Of a stretch of 64,000 nucleotides of DNA, positions 42,769 to 52,802 are shown one piece after another. The stretch comes from Nemertoderma westbladi (lineage: Eukaryota; Xenacoelomorpha; Nemertodermatida; Nemertodermatidae), in assembly GCA_032718475.1 (NCBI GenBank), contig JAUCBJ010006941.1, forward strand, positions 1 to 64,000, read 5' to 3'. Within the stretch, counting starts at the first letter, position 1. Each line of letters opens with the position of its first letter. The notes under the pieces were generated by a model that saw only the letters and a list, made by a program, of their open reading frames with translations, was not told where the DNA came from and did not search any database. A program made the position numbers and the translations under genes.

Positions 42769-43164
42769 TTACAGCACAGAAGGTTCGCCATATCCTGCAA
42801 TTTTTTTCAAATCAAATTTTGTTGACTGACACTGGCCATTATTTTCGAGGTTAATATTTTGGTCATTGTTACCCATTGATGTAGCATTAGGATCAAAGTA
42901 ATTTCTCTGTAAAGCAAAGTTAACTATGGTTCTCAGAGTAATTGGTGTCACTTCGTCACCACCATTGTTATGGTCCAATATATCACTATTATGGAATTGT
43001 TTAATCAAGCTCCATAAATCATCTACAAACTTGAGTGGATTACCCTGAGAATCACTTTCAAGGAGAACTTCCAACTTATATTTTTATAATAGAGTTGCAC
43101 CCAATTCCATGCTGGAAGTTATCCAATGTTTAAAAACTTTAAAAACCGGAATAGTCAATTCTCT
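42769..43164 (-). pseudogene. 3' part of the uncharacterised gene, cut off by the IS3EU insertion
   Basis: Minus-strand continuation of 47296-48912. Immediately after the IS3EU end it reads RELTIPVFKVFKHWITSSME, has one in-frame TAA (near 43084), then LEVLLESDSQGNPLKFVDDL and VTPITLRTIVNFALQRNYFD, ending at a TAA at 42769. The frame matches that on the far side of IS3EU (GLRIIDDNQLLARADD), and the shared GATGAT is the transposon's target duplication. Domain unknown. Confidence 0.55.
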
Positions 43165-43170
43165 ATCATC
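43165..43170. repeat. Target-site duplication ATCATC (left)
   Basis: Six bases before the transposon end at 43171, matched by ATCATC at 47290-47295. Confidence 0.9.
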
Positions 43171-43299
43171 TACGGTGGCTGATTTAGGCCACATTTAATT
43201 AAATTTTTTTTTCAAAGAGGATTAAGAAAAAAATAAACTAAATTATATTATTTAGGGGATTAAGAAAACAGAAACAAATTGAACTAAATTATGTGAATA

Positions 43300-43916
43300 T
43301 TGATTTTGATTTCTGATTGGTTGAAAAAATAAATAAACTAAATTAAGTATATTTCTGATTGGTTGAAAAAATAAATAAACTAAATTAAGTTATTTCTGAT
43401 TGGTTGAAAAAATAAATAAACTAAATTAACTGTATTTCTGATTGGTTGAAAAAATAAATAAACTAAATTAAGTTATTTCTGATTGGTTGAAAAAATAAAT
43501 AAACTAAATTAAGTTATTTCTGATTGGTTGAAAAAATAAATAAACTAAATTAAGGGATGTTTCTGATTGGTTGAAAAAATAAATAAACTAAATTAAGTAT
43601 ATTTCTGATTGGTTGAAAAAATAAATAAACTAAATTAACTGTACTGTATTTCTGATTGGTTGAAAAAATAAATAAACTAAATTAAGTTATTTCTGATTGG
43701 TTGAAAAAATAAATAAACTAAATTAAGTTATTTCTGATTGGTTGAAAAAATAAATAAACTAAATTAAGTATATTTCTGATTGATTGAAAATATAAATAAA
43801 CTAAATTAAAATATTTCTGATTGGTTGAAAAAATAAATAAACTAAATTAAGTTATTTTTGATTTGTTGAAAAAATAAATAAACTAAATTAAGTTATTTCT
43901 GATTGGTTAACTGCCA
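43300..43916. repeat. Left subterminal array, about 42-bp units with inverted CCAAT boxes
   Basis: About 14 units of tttctgattggttgaaaaaa + taaataaactaaattaag, with 1-8 bp spacer differences. ctgattggtt is the complement of aaccaatcag, which fits the NF-Y consensus RRCCAATSRG exactly. One unit carries an intact tgattgattg variant and one gatttgttg variant; the rest keep the box. Confidence 0.93.
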
Positions 43917-44161
43917 GTTTGAGGTACTGGTGTACTGCAGTACTGCCTGGCCGTGGTCTGTGTGTGGTATATGTCTGTATGCTGTACTGCTGTATGATGT
44001 ATGAATAGAATCACCAACAACATGGTAAGGGAGGCTACTGTTAAACTGAGTGTTTGAGTCACTGGAGAAGTTCTTAGAGAGTGGTAAAATAGTAGGGATT
44101 CCTACAATATCTCTTTTATGTAAGAAAAAATCTTCTTTCACTACTACTACTACTACCATAG

Positions 44162-45727
44162 GCGTACGTACCGGTACCGGTAGTGGATGATCCTGGAATC
44201 CGGTGTAATTGTGGTCGCACTGGTTCTGCTATAGAAGTGATCAATGGTAAATGTTTAGTTTGTCGCCAAGATTATGAATATAATATAAGTTTAGCTGTAG
44301 ACAAATCTAAAGGACCTGAAGGTGATGAGGAGTTTATTGAAGTACCGGTACCAGTGTATGATGATACAATGGATGTTGAAGTCGAAGTTGAAATTTTGGC
44401 GGCAGAAACAGGTGTAGATCCAATGCTCTCAAGTGCAACTGTAGTTCCAGAAGAAGATAACGACATAGAAATATCCCGAGAACAACTGGCTGAAAGATGA
44501 TCGGTCTTCTACAGCCGCCAGTTTGAAGATGGTCAGTGTACGTCTAGTAACGATACTGGTCTTCGAAATGATGGTTTATCTCGTCCAAGGCGAAATGCAA
44601 GACCACCTCTGAGATACGGTGACTTTTTAGATAACTCAGCAGATATTGACGAAATTATTACCTATGATGATGAAGCCGATATTTCGGGTGGCAATAAGAA
44701 GGTCTCAGTGAAACTTAATAGAAGTAATCTATTCAATGATGTTATAGGAGTATTTACTGCCCTTGATAATATAACGGTGAATTTACTGGACGTAAGTTTT
44801 GTGGATGAGAGGGGTATAGATGATAAAGGATTGACACGAGAAATGTTAACGCTTTTTTGGGAAGAATTCTATCTGAAGGGGACAAAAGGTTCCAGTGCTC
44901 TTGTACCCACTGTTAGACACGACTGGACAGAGGAGATGTGGCATATTATTGGGAAAGTAGCTTGGTATGGATTTGTTAATGAAGGATACTGGCCGATAAG
45001 GATATCAAGCATATTCTGTAAGTTTGCTTATTTTGGTGAGACTGTTGCAAAGACCGGGATTACACCAGAAACGATAAACGGCCTGTTGTGCAACAACGAA
45101 ATAGAATTAATTAAGAAAATCCGTAATAGGGAACCATTGGAGAAAGAAGATGAAGATCAACTTATAGACGCATTAGATCAGCTCGGTTGTCGGAAACAAT
45201 TACGAGCTGACAATGTCGATGAAATATTATTGGAGTTAGCTTATAAAGAATTCGTTCAAGTTCCGGCATTTATCGCAAAACATTTCCAGTTGGGCGCCCC
45301 TGGTAACCCTTTTAATTCACCTGATGAAATTGATAGTCTTTACAAAACATTACTGCCAACATACTCTAGTTTGTGGAAAAAACTAAACTTCCCCTTAGAT
45401 ATGTCAAAGGCGCAACTCGAGATTCAAGGTTATCTTAAAAAGATGTTGAGGGAGTTCGACCCAAAGTTATTGGAAGCATTCGTTCGATTTGTTACTGGTT
45501 CAAATCTTCTTGTATGTGAATTTATTGTGGTTGGATTTTTCAAGGAGGACAAGTTCCAATCGAGTTTCGGACGTTCGATAACTGCGAGAACATGTACCCC
45601 ACTGTTAACGTTACCAACAGACTATAACTCCTATATGGAGTTGAAGGAAGAGATACAGAAACTACTCATGAACGGAATGGGGTACTTATTTTCCATATAT
45701 AAAAACTTGTGGATCAGAAATATTTAG
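44162..45727 (+). pseudogene. HECT-domain-like E3 ubiquitin ligase ORF of the transposon, one TGA
   Basis: One plus frame of about 520 codons with a single TGA (44498-44500). A good 3' splice site (pyrimidine-rich, ending ccatag at 44161) precedes it, so it may be a last exon; no ATG is near. The N-terminal part has IRCNCGRTGSAIEVINGKCL followed by VCRQDY (Cys pairs, possible zinc site) and an acidic region. From about 44780 it reads as a HECT domain: FVDERGIDDKGLTREMLTLF, WEEFY, LLEAFVRFVTGSNLL (about 45470), then ARTCTPLLTLP (about 45586-45618), which fits the catalytic-Cys block (TCxxxLxLP). HECT ligases pass ubiquitin through that Cys. The extreme C-terminus (after LLMNGMGYLF) is replaced by antisense integrase sequence. 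Confidence 0.6.
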
Positions 45728-46434
45728 TTCATATAGACGTAAAAGTCGTTGAAAGAATTCTGCATTGACGTTTTCTGTGCCACGATCAGACCTAATAATG
45801 TGCGGGACACCGCCTAGCTCTTTAAGGGCATCAATAAAATATTCACCAATTATAAACGGATCATTATTCGTGCGATGGCATTTCAGCCAGAGTAGTTTAC
45901 GGCTATAGCCGTCGATTCCCCCATGAACAGCCAAACCGTAGGGCTTTAGCTTGTCCCACCCATCTATGTGTAGTAAGTAATTTGGGCCCTTTGAAATATA
46001 AGTACGTCTGACCACTTTCCTACTAATCCTTCTCCTAACTGCGTTCGGTTCTAATAAACGAAGGAGTTGACCAACTAACTTTTTCGGTACATATAATTTA
46101 TGATTTAACAATAAAACTTCTGCATTTGCCTATAACCAAGGCCACTCGTGTTCATATCTTTACTTATTTCTTCTATCATAGTAGATATAACAATGGGGAA
46201 CTGGAGAGGATTAAATCGCTTTATTAAGCCTAGTTTATTTAAATTTCTTCTAACAGTCCTAGAAGAAGTCACTGGGAATCCGTCATTACTAGAAAGGAGA
46301 GTACATATTTCTTTATGCTGGTAACCCTTCCAAAAGTAATCCTCTAGTAACTTTGCATACTGATCCGACCCTTCTGTAAGACTGGACGACATGGTAAATA
46401 TACTGATCAACAAGTAGCATGCCGTAGGAGTCAT
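45686..46434 (-). pseudogene. IS3EU-type integrase/transposase, frameshifted and C-terminally truncated
   Basis: An rve-type DDE integrase. The N-terminal frame (46434-46105) has KLLEDYFWKGYQHKEICTLL and SGLGYRQMQKF. After a one-base shift near 46110, the second frame has LLRLLEPNAVRRRISRKVVR, YLLHIDGWDKLKPYGLAVHG (first Asp), IDGYSRKLLWL and HIIRSDRGTEN (second Asp). It ends QVFIYGK at the point where it overlaps the HECT-like ORF. The catalytic Glu and the rest of the core are missing. It could not catalyse transposition even if the shift were absent. The family pattern (HxDG.DKLKPYG...GGIDG.SR) is characteristic of IS3EU-like elements in animals. Confidence 0.75.
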
Positions 46435-46552
46435 AATCTAACAACAGTACCGGGTAAGATAGTACATGACTCCACTCCAACTAACTACACTGACTAAAGC
46501 AGTAGTCCAATATCTGACTAGCCTCGAGTCAGACTGTATAATTTAGTTTATC
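46435..46552. other. Spacer upstream of the integrase frame
   Basis: Short region between the integrase start and the right array; would contain the integrase promoter. Nothing specific is seen. Confidence 0.4.
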
Positions 46553-47160
46553 TAGTTTTTCAACCAATCAGAAATACAGTTAATTTAGTTTATTTATTTT
46601 TTTAACCAATCAGAAATAACTTAATTTAGTTTATTTATTTTTTCAACCAATCAGAAATATACTTAATTTAGTTTATTTATTTTTTCAACCAATCAGAAAC
46701 CTCCCTTAATTTAGTTTATTTATTTTTTCAACCAATCAGAAATAACTTAATTTAGTTTATTTATCTTTTCAACCAATCAGAAATAACTTAATTTAGTTTA
46801 TTTATTTTTTCAACCAATCAGAAATACAGTTAATTTAGTTTATTTATTTTTTTAACCAATCAGAAATAACTTAATTTAGTTTATTTATTTTTTCAACCAA
46901 TCAGAAATAACTTAATTTAGTTTATTTATTTTTTCAACCAATCAGAAATACAGTTAATTTAGTTTATTTATTTTTTTAACCAATCAGAAATAACTTAATT
47001 TAGTTTATTTATTTTTTCAACCAATCAGAAATATACTTAATTTAGTTTATTTATTTTTTCAACCAATCAGAAATACAGTTAATTTAGTTTATTTATTTTT
47101 TAAACCAATCAGAAATAACTTAATTTAGTTTATTTATTTTTTCAACAAATCAGAAATCAA
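46553..47160. repeat. Right subterminal array, inverted copy of the left one
   Basis: About 14 units of ttcaaccaatcagaaataac + ttaatttagtttatttattt, the reverse complement of the left array. Each unit holds aaccaatcag. Spacer variants (ataactt, atatactt, atacagtt) recur in a patterned order, indicating duplication of multi-unit blocks. Confidence 0.93.
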
Positions 47161-47289
47161 TATTCGCATAATTTAGTTTAATTTGTTTCTGTTTTCTTAA
47201 TCCCCTAAATAATATAATTTAGTTTATTTTTTTTCTTAATCCTCTTCGAAAAAAAATTAAATTAAATGTGGCCTAAATCAGCCACCGTA

Positions 47290-47295
47290 ATCATC
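47290..47295. repeat. Target-site duplication ATCATC (right)
   Basis: Matches 43165-43170. Confidence 0.9.
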
Positions 47296-48912
47296 AGCCC
47301 TTGCCAATAATTGATTATCATCAATTATTCGTAAACCAATTGGCATTCGTTGTTGATTACCATGACCATTCTCTAACTGAGATTGCAATAATTCCATATT
47401 CGCATTAGAAAATGTACACCAGTTATTAGCACATGTGCTCTCCTTACAATATAAGTATTATGGCCTTTTGAAACCTGTTGCAGGACATACCATATCCCTT
47501 TCCATAAAATGTTTTGCCCTTTTTATTTTATCCATATTTACGGTAGCCTCATGAATGACTTTGCCATCTGTTTTTGACACCATGACAACAAATGGCATAC
47601 TAGAAAAGTCCCACCATGGCAAATTTTTAGCTAGTAATGGTTTCTTTAAGTTGTAACAAATTGAACCATGTTTTGTGAATAGTATATTGTTCTTTTTATA
47701 ACGATAAATATGAACTGATAATAATGTTGGTGACAATACCATGCGTTCAGCCTTTGTTAATGTAAAACAAAATGCCACGAAAGCTTCATATTCCACATCC
47801 CCAAATACATCTAAAGACATTAGATTAGCAGATGAATATGGATTTAAATCAATTAAATTAGTATTCCGATCCTCCATGTTGTCACTAAAATTACTATTTG
47901 GTGGTGTATTATCTGCCTCTGGTGGTTTTGAATATTTTGGGATTACACTACTATCTGCTACATTATAAAATGACTCACAGTTTGTACAGATCCCGTCAAC
48001 CTCTCTATCACTTGAAACATAAACATTAGAGTCAGTGAACTTGTCTGAAAGTGTTATACAATATTCACTTATGACTTGTGATTTTTGAAGGATTTCAAGT
48101 AAATTAGGATCTTCAAGTATTACATTATTTTTTAATTCTGGAACTACAAGGCTATTTAAATCCTTATCAAATCCTGGTGTCTGTCTACCACAAGCAATAC
48201 AATGTAAAAGTTTTAAGTTATCATAGACGGCATGCATGTTCCTCAGACCAATCAAACTTGTTATCTCCAAGTTTGCAGTGAAATCTTCTGAGGAACTGTT
48301 TGAAGGATTCTCAAGCCATTGGATACAATACTTGGCTTGATGTGGTTCTTTTATATTGATTTTTGCAACATCTAATGGTGGGATTGTATTATCAGCAATA
48401 AATCGCCCACTAGATGATATATTTCCCAATTGTATTTGTGACTGAGGAATCTTACCAACGCGGCTAAGTGTTGTTGCCAAACATGATGTTGGAGGTGCAC
48501 AAACTTGTTTCACTTCAAAGTTAATAATGTCATTGACACGTTCACATACTTTAACTTTGACAACCAAACCAGTGTTATTTGTATACAAAATATAACGCTC
48601 GTCATTAGCCAGCTCACATGCTGTGATTAGTTCAACATCTTGAGAAGTTTAACAATCCACATTCACCAAAAGATTACACTCAAAATGAATTGTTATTTTT
48701 CTCCATCCATATTCATAGAAACCCGAATGGAACTTAGCAGCTGCTTTACTGTCAATAAGTCGTGTTTTTTCACAGACTTTGCAGGTTCTTAAAAAACAAC
48801 GTTCCTCAAATAGTGAGGTATTTTTGGCATCAGCTCGTTCAATAATAGCATTACTATTTGGATTAATATTTGAATGAGATTGTTGTAGTGAATAACTATT
48901 GTATCTTAAGAA
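47296..48912 (-). pseudogene. Uncharacterised mobile-type gene, DUF6570-like exon
   Basis: Minus-strand exon of about 540 codons. It begins after a probable 3' splice site (ttcttaag at about 48906-48913) and holds SLFEERCFLRTCKVCEKTRL, one in-frame TAA (48646-48648), and VELITACELANDERYILYTN. It runs on through two Cys pairs (LLHCIACGRQTP, DGICTNCESFYN) to LTKAERMVLSPTLLSVHIYR, GSICYNLKKP and MPFVVMVSKTDGK. The latter part resembles DUF6570 regions found before the Rep domain of animal Helitrons. A TAA at 47458 ends one frame; a shift into CTFSNANMELLQSQLENGHG carries on to IS3EU. A possible intron (GTAAGT at about 48980) precedes the exon. No helicase or Rep is in the window, so Helitron origin is tentative. 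Confidence 0.45.
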
Positions 48913-49397
48913 TTTGTAAATAAGAATAATTTAAAATACGTTTTCTTGCAATTAAATCTCTGACATTTAATATTACTTACGAATCAACATTAAAATTATT
49001 TAATAAAGCATTTAAACACAGAAACTGAATAGAAAATTGAAATGAATTACACACACCGTAAACACTGAGTTCTCTTGAATATATTGGAAGGGTCTTAAAA
49101 ATGATTTCACCTAATTGAACTATGTATCAACTAAATTAAATTACCCAACACAAATAAATTAGCTTGCATTAGTTACAGCTTAATAGTTATTCGACATACT
49201 GTACTAATAATGTAAAATAAATGCTATTGGATACACCTTCACCAGTACAATATTAACAGTAACTAATTAAGCACTAAGGATTGATAACAGATGTCTCATC
49301 ATATAATTTAATTGATTCCATTAAAATAAAAACCGTTATCATATTATAGATATTGAGAGTAATTTAATGAATGTTTAAGAAATCTCAACCTAATTTG
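48913..49397. other. Intron-like AT-rich spacer in the minus-strand gene
   Basis: AT-rich with stops in all frames. On the minus strand a GTAAGT lies at about 48980 and a TTATTTACAAATTCTTAAG acceptor-like sequence at 48913, bounding a candidate 70-bp intron. Nothing else is seen. Confidence 0.4.
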
Positions 49398-50579
49398 TCA
49401 CAATTGTTGAAGCTTGTGTTGTATATATGACACGTCATATGTCATTCTACTTGTATTCCCTCTATCCTCGTGACATTGTGGGCCAGAATATAGTTTAAAA
49501 AGATGAGGATGCCTGTCTATATGTTTCTTTATATCACGGTTCACCTTTTGTAACATATCCTCAAAGGTGTCTGTATCTATTCTTGGAGTTTTAAAATTTC
49601 CCTGAAAATCATTCATTGTTGCAACTCCAAACCAATTCTTAACTTCATAATTGAAGTCCTTTAATCGATAATACTTTAAATTGCCTTTACCATAGTAGTG
49701 CAATTTGAATATATTTTTTCGGTCTTCCCATATATGGTTCAAGAGAAAAACTCTCGCGCAGGTATTTATGGGTATTGAAATAGGAATGCACATGTAGTAG
49801 TATATTAGGAAAAAGTGACTCATTATTAAGAGCTATTTCTATATTGTGGCCTTCTTGTTTTAATACCTTGTTGAAATGCAACCAAGAGTACCATTTATAA
49901 GAAGTTTGGTTGTTGGGAAAACCACGAGTTAAAAAATTTTTAAGATTGATACTACTTACAGTTTTATCACTAGATGTCACATACAGTATTTTACACTTTG
50001 CGGTATCATTATAACACCAGCTAGTAATATTATCAGCCTCAGCACACAGGTAATCAGTAAGTAGACCTTTGATTAGAATATCTTTAGTACCAATACGAGC
50101 CTCAATATCAGATAAATATATAAATTTACATTTATTAGAGGAGTTGTGGTCCTCGAGTTTTCTCTTTCTAGAATTCTGATTTCCTTCTCCAATAATTGTA
50201 GGTGGTATCTCATTTGTTTCACATTCATTTCTATTTGACTCAGATGTACGTTTACCTTCACACTGTTCAGCCATTTTAGATGGTAATTTTCTCTTTCTAG
50301 GGCGCCCCCGGCCACCCACACCACCCAATACTAGAAGATCAGACTTGTTTATTCCCAAATGTTTCCCTTGATTTTCAGTATTAGTCATACTAGAACCGTT
50401 ATCATAATCACCACATCTGTCGTCTTTGTTACCATATCCACTTGTATTGCTTTGCCCCGATTTATGGAAATCTCGAAAATATAGTTCGTTTTCTATACTA
50501 CTTCCAAAACTTTCTACAGTTGTTTTTACATCTGCATTTATACTATTGTGTCTTCTAACACACCTGACAGAGCAAAACC
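49398..50579 (-). pseudogene. Uncharacterised mobile-type gene, middle part with AT-hook
   Basis: A minus-strand frame of about 300 codons opening around 50579 (RFCSVRCVRRHNSINADVKT) and passing an internal Met at 50388. It contains GGRGRPRKRKLPSK (AT-hook-like core GRPRK, about 50300), FIYLSDIEARIGTKDILIKG and YSWLHFNKVLKQEGHNIEIA. A one-base shift near 49745 moves the reading to the frame ending at 49398, with YRLKDFNYEVKNWFGVATMN and RDIKKHIDRHPHLFKLYSGP. The conserved look of both frames argues for a real but damaged gene. Function unknown; the AT-hook suggests DNA binding. Confidence 0.45.
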
Positions 50580-50581
50580 TT

Positions 50582-51091
50582 CTAAAAGGACAGACAGATT
50601 GATTGTATTAATACAACTTTGGAACACATTTCACACTTATGATATTTTACTTTCTGAGTGTTTTGTTGCCTGTAAGGAACAGTTGTTTGATATTTAACAT
50701 TGTTATTACCTGAAGTTAAACATTGCCAATTTATCGATAGCTTTTTCGGTCTAGAAGATGGCGCCTTGGAGACAACTACCTCACAAGGCCTACAATACAA
50801 CTTACCAACTCGGCCAGAAAAAATACCCAGACACTTTCTACACTTTGTAAATAATTCAGTACACTTTTTTGCAGTTTGTTTACAACCAACAGAAGCAACA
50901 AACTGCGTTTTGTTTCTACGTTCCCCACACTTTCCACAAAAGACTATTTCTCTGGCAAACTTCCTGCATACAGTGCAGGTGTCCCTCTTCATCCCATTGA
51001 CACCACATACTGGTTTAGTTGGATGTGGACCAGACATACCTGGTATATACGTAGGCACTACACTCGTCTTCATTCTACACTCGCTACACAT
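50582..51091 (-). pseudogene. Cys-rich N-terminal part of the uncharacterised gene
   Basis: A 169-codon minus frame with many CxxC pairs: CSECRMKT, CTVCRKFAREIVFCGKCGER, CTELFTKCRKCLGIF, LYCRPCEVVV and KCEMCSKV. After a one-base shift near 50600 the next frame begins QSVCPFRRFCSVRC, completing a finger of type C-x2-C...FCSxxC. Such Cys-rich N-termini occur in Helitron and other transposon proteins. The start ATG would be MCSECRMKTS at 51091, but the sequence just upstream is the minisatellite, so the true start may be lost. Confidence 0.45.
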
Positions 51092-51099
51092 ACTACACT

Positions 51100-51246
51100 C
51101 GATACTACACTCGCAGTATCATAATATATACCAGGACAGCAGTATTCTACTACATACAAGGACAGCAGTATCCTACTACATACAAGGACAACAGTATCAT
51201 AATATATACCAGGACAGCAGTATCCTACTACATACAAGGACAGCTA
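51100..51246. repeat. 26-bp minisatellite, left part
   Basis: Units of about 26 bp alternate between caggacagcagtatcataat + atatac and aaggacagcagtatcctact + acatac. The array continues on the other side of LINE copy E at 52412. Confidence 0.9.
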
Positions 51247-52411
51247 CTACTACTAGGATCGGCATGCTGCATTGCAGCTGCATTTTTAAGAATGCTGTGC
51301 CGGCTTGTCAACAAAATTGCACCGCCACAACTCCCTATCACCCATGACATTTGCTAGATCATCCGCATCTTTAAGGCCAGTGTCCTTTAAGATGCGTCTC
51401 AAGAAAGTCATGGGCTGTCCACCATGCTTATTTACTCCATGAGGCTGCCAAAGTACAAGATTATGCACTGGCTGGTCCTCACGGCGAAAGCAATGTCCTG
51501 CAAAGCGGAGGCGATTTTGTTCTAGTGTCAAGCTTGGGGGAACCAATGAGACACCTCCAATGTTATATAGTGTCTGGTTGGAGATGTGTGCATTGTACTT
51601 GACACAATGTACCCGGCGTAGCATTCTTGTGAATGTGCCATCCAGAGATTTGGTGTCCTCAGCAGTTAGAGCCCAGCATGGACTCCCGTAGAGGAGTACT
51701 GGAACTACTGCTGCTCTAAATAATCGGACCTTAAGTTTCCGATTAATTCTAGGTGACTTCCAAATCCTGGAAAGCCTATTCAAGGCTGCCCATGCCTTTC
51801 CCTTACGTATTCGAAGGTCCTCACCTGACTTCCGGATCCATGATCCCAGGTAACAGAAGTCGTCCACATGCTCAAGCATACCATCCTTTGAGCTTATGCT
51901 CATCCGATCAGAGACTTGCTGAGGACTTTCAAAGTTAACTGTCAGAATTTTGGTCTTTCTGGAGTTAATAAAAAGACCAACACTAGAAGCAGCATGTTCT
52001 AATGAGCTGAGGAGCCGCTGGGCTCCCTCTAATGATTCTGAGAGTACTCCTAAGTCATCAGCAAAGTCTAGATCAGTTAGGTACTTGGCAGGATTTCCTC
52101 GACTTCTGGAGCCAGTAGGTGGAGTTATCATCACCCCATCATCATTATGATGATCTAAGGACATGCGTAGAACATAGTCAACCACAATAATGAACAAGAA
52201 TGGTGCAAGTGTGTCTCCTTGGAGGACGCCCCATAACACTTCAAATGGTTCTGTGTCACCGTCAACAGTAGACACAAATGTTGTCGAACCATCGTATACT
52301 GATCTGATTGCTGCAATAATTTCATCAGGAATCCCATATAATGAAAGTATGCTGAACATACGTGAGCGAGAGACTGAATCAAAGGCCTTGAAGAAGTCAA
52401 CAAAGATAACA
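51247..52411 (-). mobile_element. LINE copy E inside the 26-bp minisatellite
   Basis: Reverse-oriented copy with a (CTA)n tail on the plus strand at 51244-51257. Its 5' end is at the position equivalent to 2938 of copy A (aagataacagcc...). The left flank ends aaggacag and the right flank resumes gtatcataat, so the insert sits inside one repeat unit with about two bases of the unit unaccounted for. The RT frame, including FADD, is intact to its stop at 51286. It continues 5' for 48 codons into the minisatellite (reading repeats of VGYCCPGIYYDTA), giving a 421-codon chimeric frame. Confidence 0.92.
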
Positions 52412-52665
52412 GCCGTATCATAATATATACCAGGACAGCAGTATCCTACTACATACAAGGACAGCAGTATCCTACTACATACAAGGACAGCAGTATCATA
52501 ATATATACCAGGACAGCAGTATCCTACTACATACAAGGACAGCAGTATCATAATATATACCAGGACAGCAGTAACGTACTACATACCAGGACAGCAATAT
52601 CCTACTACATGCCAGTACAGCAGTATCATACTACATACCAGGACAGCAGTATCATAACTACATAC
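52412..52665. repeat. 26-bp minisatellite, right part
   Basis: Continuation of the array at 51100-51246, with about nine more units becoming irregular toward the right (cagtaacgtactacatacca, cagcaatatcctactacatg), then a TA-rich microsatellite (52666-52690). Confidence 0.9.
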
Positions 52666-52684
52666 GATATATATATATATACAT

Positions 52685-52802
52685 ATATAGTCAAGTGTAG
52701 AACGAAAATAATAATAATAATAGACAGACCAATATCAAGCAATATTGCTTGATATTGGTCTGTCTATTATTATTATTATTTTCGTTCTACACTTGACTAT
52801 AT
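52685..52802. repeat. Perfect 118-bp palindrome
   Basis: Both 59-bp arms match without error (left arm starts atatagtcaagtgtagaacg, centre gcaatattgc at 52739-52748). The arms contain (AAT)n / (ATT)n. There is no spacer. Long spacer-free palindromes are unstable, so it is probably recent or selected; it may be a foldback MITE in a TA-rich target. Alternatively it could be an assembly or cloning artefact. Confidence 0.95.

Larger units (their letters stand above)
43171..47289. mobile_element. IS3EU-like DNA transposon with integrase and HECT-like gene
   Basis: 4119 bp. Both ends start TACGGTGGCTGATTTAGGCC and are inverted copies for about 140 bp, followed inward on both sides by an array of roughly 42-bp units. 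The 6-bp target duplication (ATCATC) and TAY...RTA termini are those described for the IS3EU superfamily. It contains two converging genes: HECT-like (plus, 44162-45727) and integrase (minus, 45686-46434). They overlap tail to tail by 42 bases, and both have lost their natural ends there, so an internal deletion probably joined them. Element age: recent enough for near-identical arms. Confidence 0.85.
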
